In this document: positions 16,633 to 24,913 of the stretch, piece after piece
Position numbering within the stretch: position 1 is the first letter of the stretch
Layout of the letters: the number at the start of each line of letters is the position of its first letter
NCBI GenBank assembly: GCA_947178125.1
Contig: CAMWXB010000008.1
Span: forward strand, 31,258-95,257
Origin: an uncultured Lachnospiraceae bacterium
GTDB lineage: Bacteria; Bacillota; Clostridia; Lachnospirales; Lachnospiraceae
Reading direction: 5' to 3'
Length of the DNA: 64,000 nucleotides
Program-made: the position numbers and the translations under genes
The notes under the pieces: generated by a model
What the model saw: only the letters and a program-made list of their open reading frames with translations
The model's database searches: none
Told to the model about the DNA's origin: nothing

Positions 16633-18060
16633 ATGGGTACTACTTCTCAAGCGAGTCAAAGAATCAATGCTTTGCTCGATGAAAACAGTTTCGTTGAGAT
16701 CGGTGCGTTTGTTACGGCAAGAGCAACGGATTTCAATCTGAAACAGACAGAAACTCCTTCTGACGGTGTGATTACCGGCTATGGAGTAATTGACGGCAAT
16801 CTTGTGTATGTATACAGCCAGGACGCTTCCGTGCTGAACGGAACGGTCGGCGAAATGCATGCGAAGAAGATTGCGAACCTCTATGACCTGGCAATGAAGA
16901 TGGGAGCGCCTGTCATCGGGCTGTTGGATTCTGCAGGTCTGAGATTACAGGAAGCAACGGATGCGTTGAATGGTTTCGGTGAGATTTATCTGAAACAGTC
17001 ACTGGCTTCCGGTGTGATTCCGCAGATTACAGCAGTTTTTGGAACCTGCGGCGGCGGACTTGCCGTTGTTCCAGGACTGACGGATTTTACTTTTATGGAA
17101 GCGGACAAAGCGAAGTTGTTCGTAAATTCTCCGAATGCGTTGGAAGGAAATACCATTGCAAAATGTGATACGAGTTCAGCGGTATTCCAGAGCGAAGAAA
17201 CGGGTAACGTGGATGTTGTTGCCGATGAGGCTTCCATCCTTGCGCAGATCAGACAGCTGGTTTCCATGCTTCCTGCCAACAATGAAGATGCTGCATGGGA
17301 TGACTGCACGGATGACTTGAACAGAGTATGCCCGGAACTCGCAAATTGCGTGGGAGATACTTCTATCGCATTGTCCCAGATCGCGGATAACAATCTTTTT
17401 GTAGAAGTTAAGCAGAACTATGCAAAAGACATGGTCGCTGGTTTCATGAAACTGAACGGCGCAACGGTAGGCGCTGTCGCAAATCGTACAGAGGTTTATA
17501 ATGAGGAAGGCGAAGTGACGGAGAAGTTTGACGCGGCTTTATCCGTAAGCGGTGCGGAGAAAGCAGCTGAATTTATCAATTTCTGTGACGCTTTTGAGAT
17601 TCCCGTTCTGTCCCTTACGAATGTGAAGGGCTTTGCGGCGACCAAATGTGCTGAGAAGAAGATGGCAAAGGCCGTTGCAAAACTTACATATGCGTTCGCA
17701 AATGCGACCGTACCTAAGGTAAACGTTGTGATCGGCAAGGCATATGGCAGCGCTTATGTGGCGATGAACTCCAAAGCGATCGGTGCGGATATTACAATGG
17801 CATGGCCGGATGCTGAAATCGGTACGATGGATGCACAGCTTGCTGCGAAAATTATCTGCGATGGACAAGGTTCCGACGCAATCGATGCCTGCGCAAAAGA
17901 GTATGCGGCTTTGCAGAACAATGTAACGAGCGCGGCAAAGAGAGGATATGTAGACCAGATCGTAGAGCCTGCCGATACAAGAAAATATGTCATCGGCGCT
18001 TTTGAAATGCTGGCTGCAAAGAGCGAAGGCCGTCCGGAGAAAAAACACGGTACAGTTTAG
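16633..18060 (+). CDS. Biotin-dependent carboxyltransferase, MmdA/acyl-CoA carboxylase beta-like
   Basis: Crotonase-fold carboxyltransferase (475 residues) that moves CO2 between biotin and an acyl-CoA. Two halves are visible: the N half with SDGVITGYGVIDG, VYSQDASVLNGTVGEMHAKKI and SGVIPQITAVFGTCGGG, and the C half with AAEFINFCDAFEIPVLSLTNV and ADITMAWPDAEIGTMDAQLAAKI. These correspond to the oxyanion loops of MmdA-type enzymes. The first 30-40 residues usual in MmdA are missing and DSGGARIQEG reads DSAGLRLQEA here, so it is divergent. It heads an operon with a lipoprotein-OadG fusion, biotin carrier, OadB and an OadA-type subunit. Methylmalonyl-CoA or another acyl-CoA is the likely substrate; this is inference. 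Confidence 0.85.
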   Translation: MGTTSQASQRINALLDENSFVEIGAFVTARATDFNLKQTETPSDGVITGYGVIDGNLVYVYSQDASVLNGTVGEMHAKKIANLYDLAMKMGAPVIGLLDSAGLRLQEATDALNGFGEIYLKQSLASGVIPQITAVFGTCGGGLAVVPGLTDFTFMEADKAKLFVNSPNALEGNTIAKCDTSSAVFQSEETGNVDVVADEASILAQIRQLVSMLPANNEDAAWDDCTDDLNRVCPELANCVGDTSIALSQIADNNLFVEVKQNYAKDMVAGFMKLNGATVGAVANRTEVYNEEGEVTEKFDAALSVSGAEKAAEFINFCDAFEIPVLSLTNVKGFAATKCAEKKMAKAVAKLTYAFANATVPKVNVVIGKAYGSAYVAMNSKAIGADITMAWPDAEIGTMDAQLAAKIICDGQGSDAIDACAKEYAALQNNVTSAAKRGYVDQIVEPADTRKYVIGAFEMLAAKSEGRPEKKHGTV

Positions 18061-18080
18061 AAAGGATGATACTTAATATG
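18054..18080 (+). promoter_or_regulatory. Double-ATG start element at the OadG-like gene
   Basis: CAGTTTAGAAAGG runs into an ATG at 18066, followed by in-frame ATG at 18078, which begins a proper lipoprotein signal. It overlaps the previous stop codon. Confidence 0.55.
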
Positions 18081-18800
18081 AAAAAACTATTAGCAATATT
18101 AGGTATGATTACCTGTATGGTCGGTCTGGCTGCTTGCGGCACCGCAGAAAACACTACACCGCTCACCGCGGAAGAAGAGCAGATGATTGCGTTCTATTCA
18201 CAGAACGTTGATGCGATTCAGCGCATTTGCGAAGCGGGTGCGATAGAGGAAAATGCGGACAATGATGTCATTTATAACGGTCTGCTGAGTTTCAACAGCG
18301 CAATGACAGATATAGGTAGTTACCTGGGCACAAATGGCGGTGTAATTGAATACAGCGATGACAGCGATGATTATATCGTCAGAATTAATGTAAACGGTTC
18401 TGACCATAATGCCGTTGTAGAACTGGTAGTAACAATGGAAACGGGAACAGCTCAGTTTACGAGTATTGCAACCAATGTGGAATATTCATTCGGGGAAAAA
18501 ATGGAGAAAGCGGCATTGAATACCCTGCTCGGCATGGGAACCGTATTCGTTGTTCTGATTCTGATCAGCCTGATCATTTCTCTGTTCAGCTTTATTCCGA
18601 AGCTTTTTGCCAAGAAGAAAGAGCCGGAAAAAGTTCAGCCGGAGAAGAACGATGTGGTTGCCCAGATCAGTGAAAAAGAGGAATTAAACGACGACCTCGA
18701 ACTGGTAGCTGTTATTTCTGCAGCGATTGCCGCTTATGAAGGTTCCGGTTCCACAGATGGTTTTGTTGTAAGATCTATTAGAAAATCATACAAAAAGTAA
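18078..18800 (+). CDS. Lipoprotein domain fused to sodium pump gamma subunit (OadG-like)
   Basis: A 240-residue protein in two parts. Residues 1-20 are a lipoprotein signal ending LAAC (Cys20), followed by an extracytoplasmic domain of about 120 residues (acidic, with EEEQMIAFYSQNVDAIQ). Residues about 146-172 form a membrane helix with GMGTVFVVLILISLIISLF, and the tail KKKEPEKV...LVAVISAAIAAYEG matches the OadG family that anchors the decarboxylase. OadG proteins are usually about 80-120 residues with no lipoprotein part, so the fusion is notable. It lies between a carboxyltransferase and the biotin carrier. A stem-loop at 18834-18864 follows. Confidence 0.82.
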   Translation: MKKLLAILGMITCMVGLAACGTAENTTPLTAEEEQMIAFYSQNVDAIQRICEAGAIEENADNDVIYNGLLSFNSAMTDIGSYLGTNGGVIEYSDDSDDYIVRINVNGSDHNAVVELVVTMETGTAQFTSIATNVEYSFGEKMEKAALNTLLGMGTVFVVLILISLIISLFSFIPKLFAKKKEPEKVQPEKNDVVAQISEKEELNDDLELVAVISAAIAAYEGSGSTDGFVVRSIRKSYKK

Positions 18801-18833
18801 AGGGCGGAAGCCTGGCAGTAATTAGTGAGGATA

Positions 18834-18864
18834 GATTGAAAAATAAATCATTAATTTTTCAATC
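18834..18864 (+). other. Intercistronic stem-loop
   Basis: GATTGAAAAAT and ATTTTTCAATC are perfect 11-bp complements around a 9-base loop, between the OadG-like gene and the biotin carrier. It has no T run and may tune mRNA stability in the operon. Confidence 0.5.
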
Positions 18865-18940
18865 ACAGATTTGTGCCGGCGCTGTTAGCGTTTTGGCAGC
18901 AAATGTCGCAGGATGAGAGAGAAAGGAAGGTTTTATAAAA

Positions 18941-19312
18941 ATGAAAAATTATACAATTACCGTAAACGGAAGCGTATATGACGTAGTAGTAGAAGAGGGT
19001 GCAACGAGCGGCGCAGTTGCAGCGGCTCCGGCAGCTCCCAAGGCAGCGCCGAAAGCTGCCCCTAAAGCAGCAGCTCCCGCAGCAGGCGGTGCGGCTGGCA
19101 GCGTAAAGATTGAAGCGGGTGCGGCCGGCAAAGTATTCAAATTAGAGGCAAGTGTAGGTCAGGCGGTGAAGAAAGGTGATGCTGTTGTAATCCTTGAAGC
19201 TATGAAGATGGAGATTCCTGTTGTTGCTCCTCAGGATGGTACCGTTGCAAGCATTGATGTAGCTGTTGGCGACCCGGTAGAGGCAGGCGCATTACTCGCA
19301 ACTTTGAACTAA
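18941..19312 (+). CDS. Biotin carboxyl carrier protein of the decarboxylase
   Basis: Carries the carboxyl group on biotin from the carboxyltransferase to the membrane pump. The 123-residue protein has a short N-terminal strand region (KNYTITVNGSVYDVVVEEG), a flexible Ala/Pro/Lys linker at about residues 25-50 (repeats of AAPKAAPKA type), and a biotinyl domain with EAMKMEIPV, where Lys89 is the biotin site. This is the layout of MmdC/GcdC and transcarboxylase 1.3S subunits. A strong AGAAAGGAAGG lies 14 bases before the ATG. oadB follows after 33 bases. Confidence 0.95.
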   Translation: MKNYTITVNGSVYDVVVEEGATSGAVAAAPAAPKAAPKAAPKAAAPAAGGAAGSVKIEAGAAGKVFKLEASVGQAVKKGDAVVILEAMKMEIPVVAPQDGTVASIDVAVGDPVEAGALLATLN

Positions 19313-19345
19313 GTGTTGGTATAAATTACTTCAGGAGGTAAAAAC

Positions 19346-20494
19346 ATGGCTTACATAGCAAATACGCTATCCAATCTGCTTCATCAGACAGCCTTCTTTA
19401 ATCTGACTTGGGGAAACTATCTGATGATCGTGGTAGCGCTGGTATTTCTATTTCTGGCTATTCGATTTGAGTTTGAACCGCTTCTTCTGGTTCCGATAGC
19501 CTTTGGTATGCTGCTTGTTAATATCTATCCGGATATTATGGCCGAGTACGGCGAAGGCGGTATGGGCGGCGGCTTACTGTACTACTTCTATAAACTGGAT
19601 GAATGGGCAATCTTACCGTCGCTGATCTTCATGGGCGTCGGTGCGATGACGGACTTCGGTCCTCTGATTGCTAATCCGAAGAGCTTTCTGCTCGGTGCGG
19701 CAGCGCAGTTTGGTATTTTCGGAGCATACTTTCTGGCAATTTTTCTTGGATTCAATGATAAGGCAGCGGCGGCGATTTCCATTATCGGTGGTGCAGACGG
19801 CCCGACATCCATTTTCCTTGCCGGAAAGCTGCAGCAGACAACACTGCTCGGCCCGATCGCGGTAGCGGCATATTCCTATATGTCTCTTGTACCGATCATT
19901 CAGCCGCCCATTATGAAACTTTTGACAACAAAGAAGGAAAGACAGATCAAAATGGCACAGCTTCGACCTGTTACCAAGCTGGAGAAGATTTTGTTCCCGA
20001 TCGTTGTTACTATCGTTGTTTCTCTGATTCTTCCGACAACAGCGCCCCTTGTTGGTATGCTGATGCTCGGTAATCTGTTCAGGGAATCCGGCGTTGTAAG
20101 ACAGTTGACGGATACAGCTTCCAACGCGCTGATGTATATTGTTGTTATCATTCTTGGTACTTCCGTAGGTGCGACAACGAGTGCAGAGGCTTTCCTGAAT
20201 ATGGATACAATAAAAATTGTAATTCTCGGTCTCGCTGCTTTCTGTGTCGGTACCGCGGCAGGTATATTGTTCGGCAAGTTGATGTGTCTCATTACGAAGG
20301 GCGCGGTCAATCCGCTGATTGGTTCTGCAGGCGTATCCGCCGTTCCGATGGCGGCCAGAGTTTCCCAGAAGGTAGGAGCAGAAGAAGATCCTACGAACTT
20401 CCTGCTCATGCACGCTATGGGACCTAACGTAGCAGGTGTTATTGGTACTGCGGTAGCGGCCGGAACCTTTATGGCAGTATTCGGTGTCTTCTAA
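19346..20494 (+). CDS. oadB: Sodium-pumping decarboxylase beta subunit (OadB/MmdB/GcdB)
   Basis: Membrane subunit that decarboxylates carboxybiotin and exports Na+. The 382-residue protein has about nine to eleven hydrophobic segments. The family signature [12 protein letters not shown] is present near residue 146, with [14 protein letters not shown] before it and [13 protein letters not shown] near residue 330. Family members alone do not tell which substrate the complex uses; the carboxyltransferase subunits do. The stop codon lies within the outer stem of a hairpin (20489-20556). Confidence 0.95.
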   Translation: MAYIANTLSNLLHQTAFFNLTWGNYLMIVVALVFLFLAIRFEFEPLLLVPIAFGMLLVNIYPDIMAEYGEGGMGGGLLYYFYKLDEWAILPSLIFMGVGAMTDFGPLIANPKSFLLGAAAQFGIFGAYFLAIFLGFNDKAAAAISIIGGADGPTSIFLAGKLQQTTLLGPIAVAAYSYMSLVPIIQPPIMKLLTTKKERQIKMAQLRPVTKLEKILFPIVVTIVVSLILPTTAPLVGMLMLGNLFRESGVVRQLTDTASNALMYIVVIILGTSVGATTSAEAFLNMDTIKIVILGLAAFCVGTAAGILFGKLMCLITKGAVNPLIGSAGVSAVPMAARVSQKVGAEEDPTNFLLMHAMGPNVAGVIGTAVAAGTFMAVFGVF

Positions 20495-20556
20495 GGCGGG
20501 AAGAACTTCTGCAAGCCCGGAAGAATGGCGGAGCCATTCTTCCAAAAGGCTTAGAA
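20489..20556 (+). repeat. Paired-hairpin repeat, nested form
   Basis: An outer stem TTCTAAG...CTTAGAA spans the oadB stop. Inside, GGAAGAATGGC and GCCATTCTTCC (20519-20543) form a perfect 11-bp hairpin with a 3-base loop. The TTCTAAG and AGAAT..ATTCT parts recur at 33650, 45297, 54179, 58774 and 60500. It lies between oadB and oadA. Confidence 0.6.
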
Positions 20557-20591
20557 ATAGATGATAGATATTATTGAAGGAGGAAATAGAA

Positions 20592-22019
20592 ATGGCAGAA
20601 CAGGCTAAAAAACCGATTGGAATCATGGAAACCATTCTGCGTGATGCACATCAGTCTCTGATTGCTACGAGAATGCCTACCGAGATGATGCTTCCAATCG
20701 TAGAGAAAATGGATAAAGTTGGTTATCATGCGGTAGAATGCTGGGGCGGCGCGACCTTTGATGCATCCCTGCGTTTCCTGAAAGAAGACCCGTGGGACAG
20801 ATTAAGAAAATTAAGGGACGGTTTTAAAAATACCAAACTGCAGATGCTCTTCAGAGGTCAGAACATTTTGGGATACAGACCTTATGCGGACGACGTAGTG
20901 GACAGCTTCGTAGAGAAGTCCATTGCAAATGGTATTGATATCATCCGTATTTTTGACTGCCTGAACGATTTGAGAAACTTGCAGGAAGCAGTTAATGCGA
21001 CCAACAAGGTGAAGGCAAGAGAAGGCAGAGGACATGCGCAGGTCGCACTTTCCTATACCCTGGGCGATGCTTATACAATGGAATACTGGATGGATATGGC
21101 GAAGAAAATTGAAGAGATGGGCGCTGACTCTATCTGTATCAAGGATATGGCAGGTCTGCTCGTTCCTTATAAGGCTTCCGAAATGATTTCAGCGATGAAG
21201 TCAGCGACAAAGCTTCCGATTCAGCTTCATACACACTATACATCCGGTGTTGCAGGCATGACTTATCTGAAAGCGGTAGAAGCGGGTGTAGATGTTATCG
21301 ATTGTGCGATTTCACCTTTTGCTATGGGAACGTCACAGCCGGCAACGGAAGTTATGGTTGAGACCTTCAAAGGAACTCCTTATGATACGGGATATGATCA
21401 GAATCTGCTTGCAGAAATCGCGGATTATTTCAGACCTTACAGAGACGAGTGTCTTGCGAGCGGTCTGCTGAATCCGAAGGTTATGGGCGTTGATATCAAG
21501 ACATTGCTGTATCAGGTTCCGGGTGGTATGCTTTCCAACATGGTAAGCCAGTTGAAAGAGCAGAATGCGGAAGATAAGTATTATGACGTGCTGCGTGAGA
21601 TTCCGCAGGTAAGAAAAGACCTGGGTGAACCGCCGCTCGTTACACCGTCTTCTCAGATCGTAGGTACACAGGCTGTATTTAACGTACTGATGGGCGAAAG
21701 ATATAAGATGGCAACGAAAGAGACCAAAGCGGTTCTCCGTGGTGAATACGGCCAGACCGTTAAACCGATGAATCAGGAAATCATCGACAAGGTCATTCCG
21801 GGAGAAAAGAGAATCACCTGTCGTCCGGCCGACCTGCTTGAGAATGAGATGGATAAGCTGGAAGCGGAGATGAAGGAATGGAAACAGCAGGATGAGGATG
21901 TATTGTCCTATGCGCTCTTCCCGCAGGTAGCGACCGATTTCTTCAAATATCGTCAGGCTCAGCAGGAAAAAGTTGATATGACACAGGCTGATACCAAAAA
22001 TAACGCATATCCGGTCTGA
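20592..22019 (+). CDS. oadA: Oxaloacetate decarboxylase/pyruvate carboxyltransferase subunit (OadA, PycB, 5S type)
   Basis: Moves CO2 between biotin and pyruvate/oxaloacetate. The TIM-barrel carboxyltransferase domain is clear: METILRDAHQSLIATRM, the ECWGGATFD motif, the LFRGQNILGYR loop, the metal-ligand HTHYTSG near residue 210 and DCAISPFAMGTSQPATE. A C-terminal conserved region (about residues 300-465) follows. At 475 residues it lacks the fused biotinyl domain present in proteobacterial OadA, consistent with the separate carrier at 18941. ATG 20592 has GGAGGAAA upstream. It is the last gene of the operon, and a terminator follows at 22075-22108. Confidence 0.93.
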   Translation: MAEQAKKPIGIMETILRDAHQSLIATRMPTEMMLPIVEKMDKVGYHAVECWGGATFDASLRFLKEDPWDRLRKLRDGFKNTKLQMLFRGQNILGYRPYADDVVDSFVEKSIANGIDIIRIFDCLNDLRNLQEAVNATNKVKAREGRGHAQVALSYTLGDAYTMEYWMDMAKKIEEMGADSICIKDMAGLLVPYKASEMISAMKSATKLPIQLHTHYTSGVAGMTYLKAVEAGVDVIDCAISPFAMGTSQPATEVMVETFKGTPYDTGYDQNLLAEIADYFRPYRDECLASGLLNPKVMGVDIKTLLYQVPGGMLSNMVSQLKEQNAEDKYYDVLREIPQVRKDLGEPPLVTPSSQIVGTQAVFNVLMGERYKMATKETKAVLRGEYGQTVKPMNQEIIDKVIPGEKRITCRPADLLENEMDKLEAEMKEWKQQDEDVLSYALFPQVATDFFKYRQAQQEKVDMTQADTKNNAYPV

Positions 22020-22074
22020 ATACGTTAGCATTCAAATAAAGGTTCTGCTTTGCAGAACTTCCATAGAATAGAAA

Positions 22075-22108
22075 AAAAGTGTCTCTGGCAAAATGCAGGG
22101 ACACTTTT
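22075..22108 (+). terminator. Intrinsic terminator of the decarboxylase operon
   Basis: AAAAGTGTC with GACACTTTT forms a 9-bp stem, extended inward by CTG/CAG, ending in a T run. The A run on the other side makes it possibly bidirectional. Confidence 0.85.
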
Positions 22109-22126
22109 AAAATGAAACAATAAAGT

Positions 22127-22175
22127 AAAACTATATTGATGTGTTATTGACTAATATAGTTTTATCGTTTATAAT
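22127..22175 (+). promoter_or_regulatory. Strong promoter with an inverted repeat over the -35
   Basis: TTGACT (22147-22152) and TATAAT (22170-22175) with a 17-base spacer are close to consensus. AAAACTATATT (22127-22137) and AATATAGTTTT (22153-22163) form a perfect 11-bp inverted repeat that brackets the -35 box, as expected for an operator. It would drive the chemoreceptor gene with a leader of about 195 bases. Confidence 0.75.
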
Positions 22176-22349
22176 ATAGTGCAATCAGATAAAAATGGCA
22201 GAAGATGCCGGTCATCATAGTTTATATAACTTATTCTTCTTATATAGATCATTCTATGTTACCATATTATTGTGAAGCCATAGAATATGTGATGTGGAGA
22301 CCGTTTTCGGGTCAAGTCTGACGTATCGCATTATATGGAATTGATTTTT

Positions 22350-22376
22350 ATGGTTAATAATATGGAGGGGCGGTAA
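22350..22376 (+). promoter_or_regulatory. Eight-codon upstream frame overlapping the chemoreceptor start
   Basis: ATG GTT AAT AAT ATG GAG GGG CGG TAA ends in TAATG, so its stop overlaps the gene's ATG at 22376. Its GGAGGGG is also the ribosome site of the gene. The ATGGTTA beginning recalls the double-ATG elements. Confidence 0.4.
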
Positions 22377-24094
22377 TGAGAGATAAGTTGAATAAGTATC
22401 GGATTAGGGAACGGTTGGAGCGTGCGTTTACGATTGCATCCGGCATTCCCGCATTGGCCGCGGTAGTGGCTTTGGTCACGATTATTGTAGTTGCAGTGGT
22501 TTATACCGGTGCGTTGCGGGATTATGGCTTTGCACAAGGTGATGTGGGCAAGGCTATGACATATTTTGCCGAGACAAGATCGGCTCTGCGTGGTGTTATC
22601 GGCTATGACGAGATGAGCGCAATTGAGGATATGCTGGCATCTCATGATGAAAATGTAAGGCTTTTTGAACAGAGTTTTGCTGAATTGGAAGCTGTCATGG
22701 TATCGGATGAGAATAAGGCGATTTATCATGAGCTTTCTGCCGAACTGGCAGATTATTGGATACTTGAAAATGAAATACTGACATTGGGTACAACGACAGA
22801 CAGAGCAATTGCCACGGAAGCGCAGAACAGGGCAATGAACGAGTTGATGCCGTTGTTTGATGAAATATACGAAGAACTGACAAAGATCATGGATGTTAAG
22901 GTTGAGCGGGGAAACAGTATTTCCGCAACGATGACGGTCGTATGTATCGGTCTGATTGCCGTAATTGCTGTGATCATTGTTGCATCGGTGATATTATCAA
23001 TCCGTTTGGGAAGAAATATTGCGGACGGCATCTCACGGCCGATGAAATTGCTTGGCGGCAGGCTGGAAGGTTTCGCAAAGGGTGATCTTTTCAGTCCGTT
23101 CCCGACAGTGGATACGAAAGATGAGGTCGCAGATATGATCAAGGCTGCGACCGATATGGCAGAAGCGCTTGATTTTATCATTGCGGATATGGAATACACT
23201 TTGGGAAGGATGGCAGATTCTGATTATACCGTAAGATCGCGGGACGGTTCACGGTATATAGGAGATTTTAAACAGTTGTTCGATTCTTCTAAAAAGTTGA
23301 GAGACTGTATGGTCGATACATTGCAGTTTATCGGAGATTCTTCCGTACAGGTTACGGCTGGCTCAGATAATCTGGCTGAAACATCACAGAGCCTTGCAGA
23401 AGGCGCTACGGAACAGGCAAGTGCGGTTGAAGAACTTCAGGCAACAATCACAACGATTGCCGAGGCGGCAGAGCAGGCGGCGGCCAATGCCGAAGATGCT
23501 TATCAACAATCGCAGGAATATGCAGACCTGGCGGATAACAGCAGTTCGGATATTAAAGCAATGGTAGAGGCAATGGAACGGATTAATGAAGCCTCAGAGA
23601 AAATTGGAAATATTATTTCGGAAATTGAGAGTATTGCGTCCCAGACAAATCTGCTTTCCTTGAACGCTTCTATTGAAGCGGCAAGAGCGGGAGAAGCAGG
23701 AAGAGGATTTTCCGTTGTGGCTGATCAGATCAGGCAGCTTGCGGAGCAGAGCAGTAAATCAGCAGTGGATACCAGAACATTGATAGAAGGCGCTATGCAG
23801 GAGGTTGAAAACGGTAATAAGGTAGCAGAGCGTGCGGTAGCTTCTATTGGGATAGTCGTAGAAGGTATCAGAAAGGTTGCAGCTTCTTCCAGGGAATTGA
23901 GCACTGTTTCCAAAAGTCAGGCGGAAACGATGAAAGAAGCTGAGGAAGGAATCAATCAGATTTCGGATGTTATTCAAACGAATGCGGCAGTTGCGCAGGA
24001 GTCTTCTGCAACCAGCCAGGAGTTGTCCGCTTCAGCAGCTTCATTGGATGCTTTGATTGCCAAATTTGAACTGCCACCGGCAAAAAGGGGTTAA
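22376..24094 (+). CDS. Methyl-accepting chemotaxis protein
   Basis: Membrane chemoreceptor feeding a CheA/CheW pathway. TM1 is at residues about 22-46, a helical extracellular sensor of about 135 residues follows (acidic, no cysteine), then TM2 at about 182-205, a HAMP region, a 50-residue connector and the cytoplasmic signalling hairpin. The tip reads IASQTNLLSLNASIEAARAG, the CheA/CheW binding signature, flanked by the methylation helices. At 572 residues it is normal. No cheA or cheW lies in the window; cheR is at 29910. It has its own promoter (22147) and a terminator (24109-24140). Confidence 0.95.
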   Translation: MRDKLNKYRIRERLERAFTIASGIPALAAVVALVTIIVVAVVYTGALRDYGFAQGDVGKAMTYFAETRSALRGVIGYDEMSAIEDMLASHDENVRLFEQSFAELEAVMVSDENKAIYHELSAELADYWILENEILTLGTTTDRAIATEAQNRAMNELMPLFDEIYEELTKIMDVKVERGNSISATMTVVCIGLIAVIAVIIVASVILSIRLGRNIADGISRPMKLLGGRLEGFAKGDLFSPFPTVDTKDEVADMIKAATDMAEALDFIIADMEYTLGRMADSDYTVRSRDGSRYIGDFKQLFDSSKKLRDCMVDTLQFIGDSSVQVTAGSDNLAETSQSLAEGATEQASAVEELQATITTIAEAAEQAAANAEDAYQQSQEYADLADNSSSDIKAMVEAMERINEASEKIGNIISEIESIASQTNLLSLNASIEAARAGEAGRGFSVVADQIRQLAEQSSKSAVDTRTLIEGAMQEVENGNKVAERAVASIGIVVEGIRKVAASSRELSTVSKSQAETMKEAEEGINQISDVIQTNAAVAQESSATSQELSASAASLDALIAKFELPPAKRG

Positions 24095-24108
24095 ACAGGT
24101 AGAAGCGA

Positions 24109-24140
24109 ACCTCCGAATCAGGGATGATCCGGGGGTTTTT
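24109..24140 (+). terminator. Intrinsic terminator after the chemoreceptor gene
   Basis: ACCTCCG pairs with CGGGGGT (one G-T pair) across a 14-base loop and runs into TTTTT, 15 bases after the stop codon. Confidence 0.75.
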
Positions 24141-24213
24141 CTGTATATGATATGCGTGGAATATATTTTTATAAAAAATGCAAAAATGTTCGGAAACGGT
24201 TATGTTTTTGCTA

Positions 24214-24254
24214 TTGACTTGGGTAACATAATATATTATAATAACATATGTTAT
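24214..24254 (+). promoter_or_regulatory. TetR-gene promoter with a palindromic operator
   Basis: TTGACT (24214-24219) and TATAAT (24237-24242) have a 17-base spacer. The perfect 14-base palindrome ATAACATATGTTAT (24241-24254) begins inside the -10 box, and a further GTAACAT half-site lies at about 24222. Autorepression by the TetR protein is the natural reading. Confidence 0.7.
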
Positions 24255-24288
24255 AAAAATATTTTTACATAGGGGTGAGAATTGCGGT

Positions 24289-24843
24289 ATGGCAAGAAAA
24301 GAAACGATCACGAGAACGGATATTTTGAATGCGGCATTTGAAATGACGATGGAAGAGGGATTTGACCGCGTTACGGCAAGAACTCTTGCAGCAAAAGCCG
24401 GATGTTCTACGCAGCCCATATTCAGAGTGTACAAGAACATGGAAGAACTGGGAGCGGAGTTGTTTGAGCGGGTAGTCGCGTATTTCGACGAATATTATGA
24501 GAAATTTCCGAAGAAAAGCGATACGCCTTTTGTCAATCTCGGATTTGCTTATATTAAATTTGCACAGGATTATTCCAAGCTGTTCAAGTTGTTATTCGAT
24601 TCGGAAAATAAGTATGGAAAGAGTCTGTATGATATTTTGAACGGGAAGGGCGGTTCCGTTGTCAAAGAAGTGAATCATGCAAGATTTGCCGGATGTAACA
24701 ATCCGAGTGTTATGTTTATGAAGATGTGGATATTTATTCATGGTGCAGCCTGTATGTCATTGACTGGAGATTATGATTTGAATGAGGAGGAGACCGTTGT
24801 ACTTTTGGAAGAATCTTATCAAGCTTTCCAGAAAACGCTTTAA
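24289..24843 (+). CDS. TetR/AcrR family transcriptional regulator
   Basis: A 184-residue one-component regulator. The N-terminal helix-turn-helix is at residues about 9-55 (RTDILNAAFEMTMEEGFDRV, then TARTLAAKAGCSTQPIFRVY), matching the TetR domain. The C-terminal ligand domain (60-184) is rich in aromatic residues. A palindrome over its own -10 box (24241-24254) suggests autoregulation. The RpiR-type regulator gene follows after 70 bases that contain a purine-rich tandem repeat. No obvious efflux or enzyme target is adjacent, so its regulon is unknown. Confidence 0.9.
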   Translation: MARKETITRTDILNAAFEMTMEEGFDRVTARTLAAKAGCSTQPIFRVYKNMEELGAELFERVVAYFDEYYEKFPKKSDTPFVNLGFAYIKFAQDYSKLFKLLFDSENKYGKSLYDILNGKGGSVVKEVNHARFAGCNNPSVMFMKMWIFIHGAACMSLTGDYDLNEEETVVLLEESYQAFQKTL

Positions 24844-24846
24844 TGG

Positions 24847-24899
24847 CAGGGGAAAGGGCAGGAAAAGACAGGAAAAGGCAGGAAATGTCAGGAAAGGAC
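24847..24899 (+). repeat. Purine-rich tandem repeat between tetR and rpiR genes
   Basis: Five imperfect units of about 10 bases, each beginning CAGG and reading CAGGAAAAGG or close to it, lie just ahead of the RpiR gene start. Each unit contains an SD-like AGGAAA. Copy-number slippage could change ribosome binding; this is inference. Confidence 0.65.
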
Positions 24900-24913
24900 A
24901 TCGGGTGGCTTCG

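Larger units (their letters stand above)
22020..22375 (+). other. 356-base gap between oadA and the chemoreceptor gene
   Basis: It holds, in order, a small hairpin (GTTCTGC/GCAGAAC, 22042-22058), the operon terminator (22075-22108), an 11-bp inverted repeat with a strong promoter (22127-22175), about 170 AT-rich leader bases, and a short upstream frame ending at the gene start. I looked for a c-di-GMP riboswitch in the leader and saw none. Confidence 0.6.

Noticed and set aside
19613..20635. 340-codon minus-strand frame opposite oadB
   Set aside because: It covers a well-defined membrane protein gene on the other strand and has low-complexity composition with no start site of note.
22200..22375. 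Possible c-di-GMP riboswitch ahead of the chemoreceptor gene
   Set aside because: The conserved GEMM core bases were not seen; the leader is AT-rich and only weakly paired.
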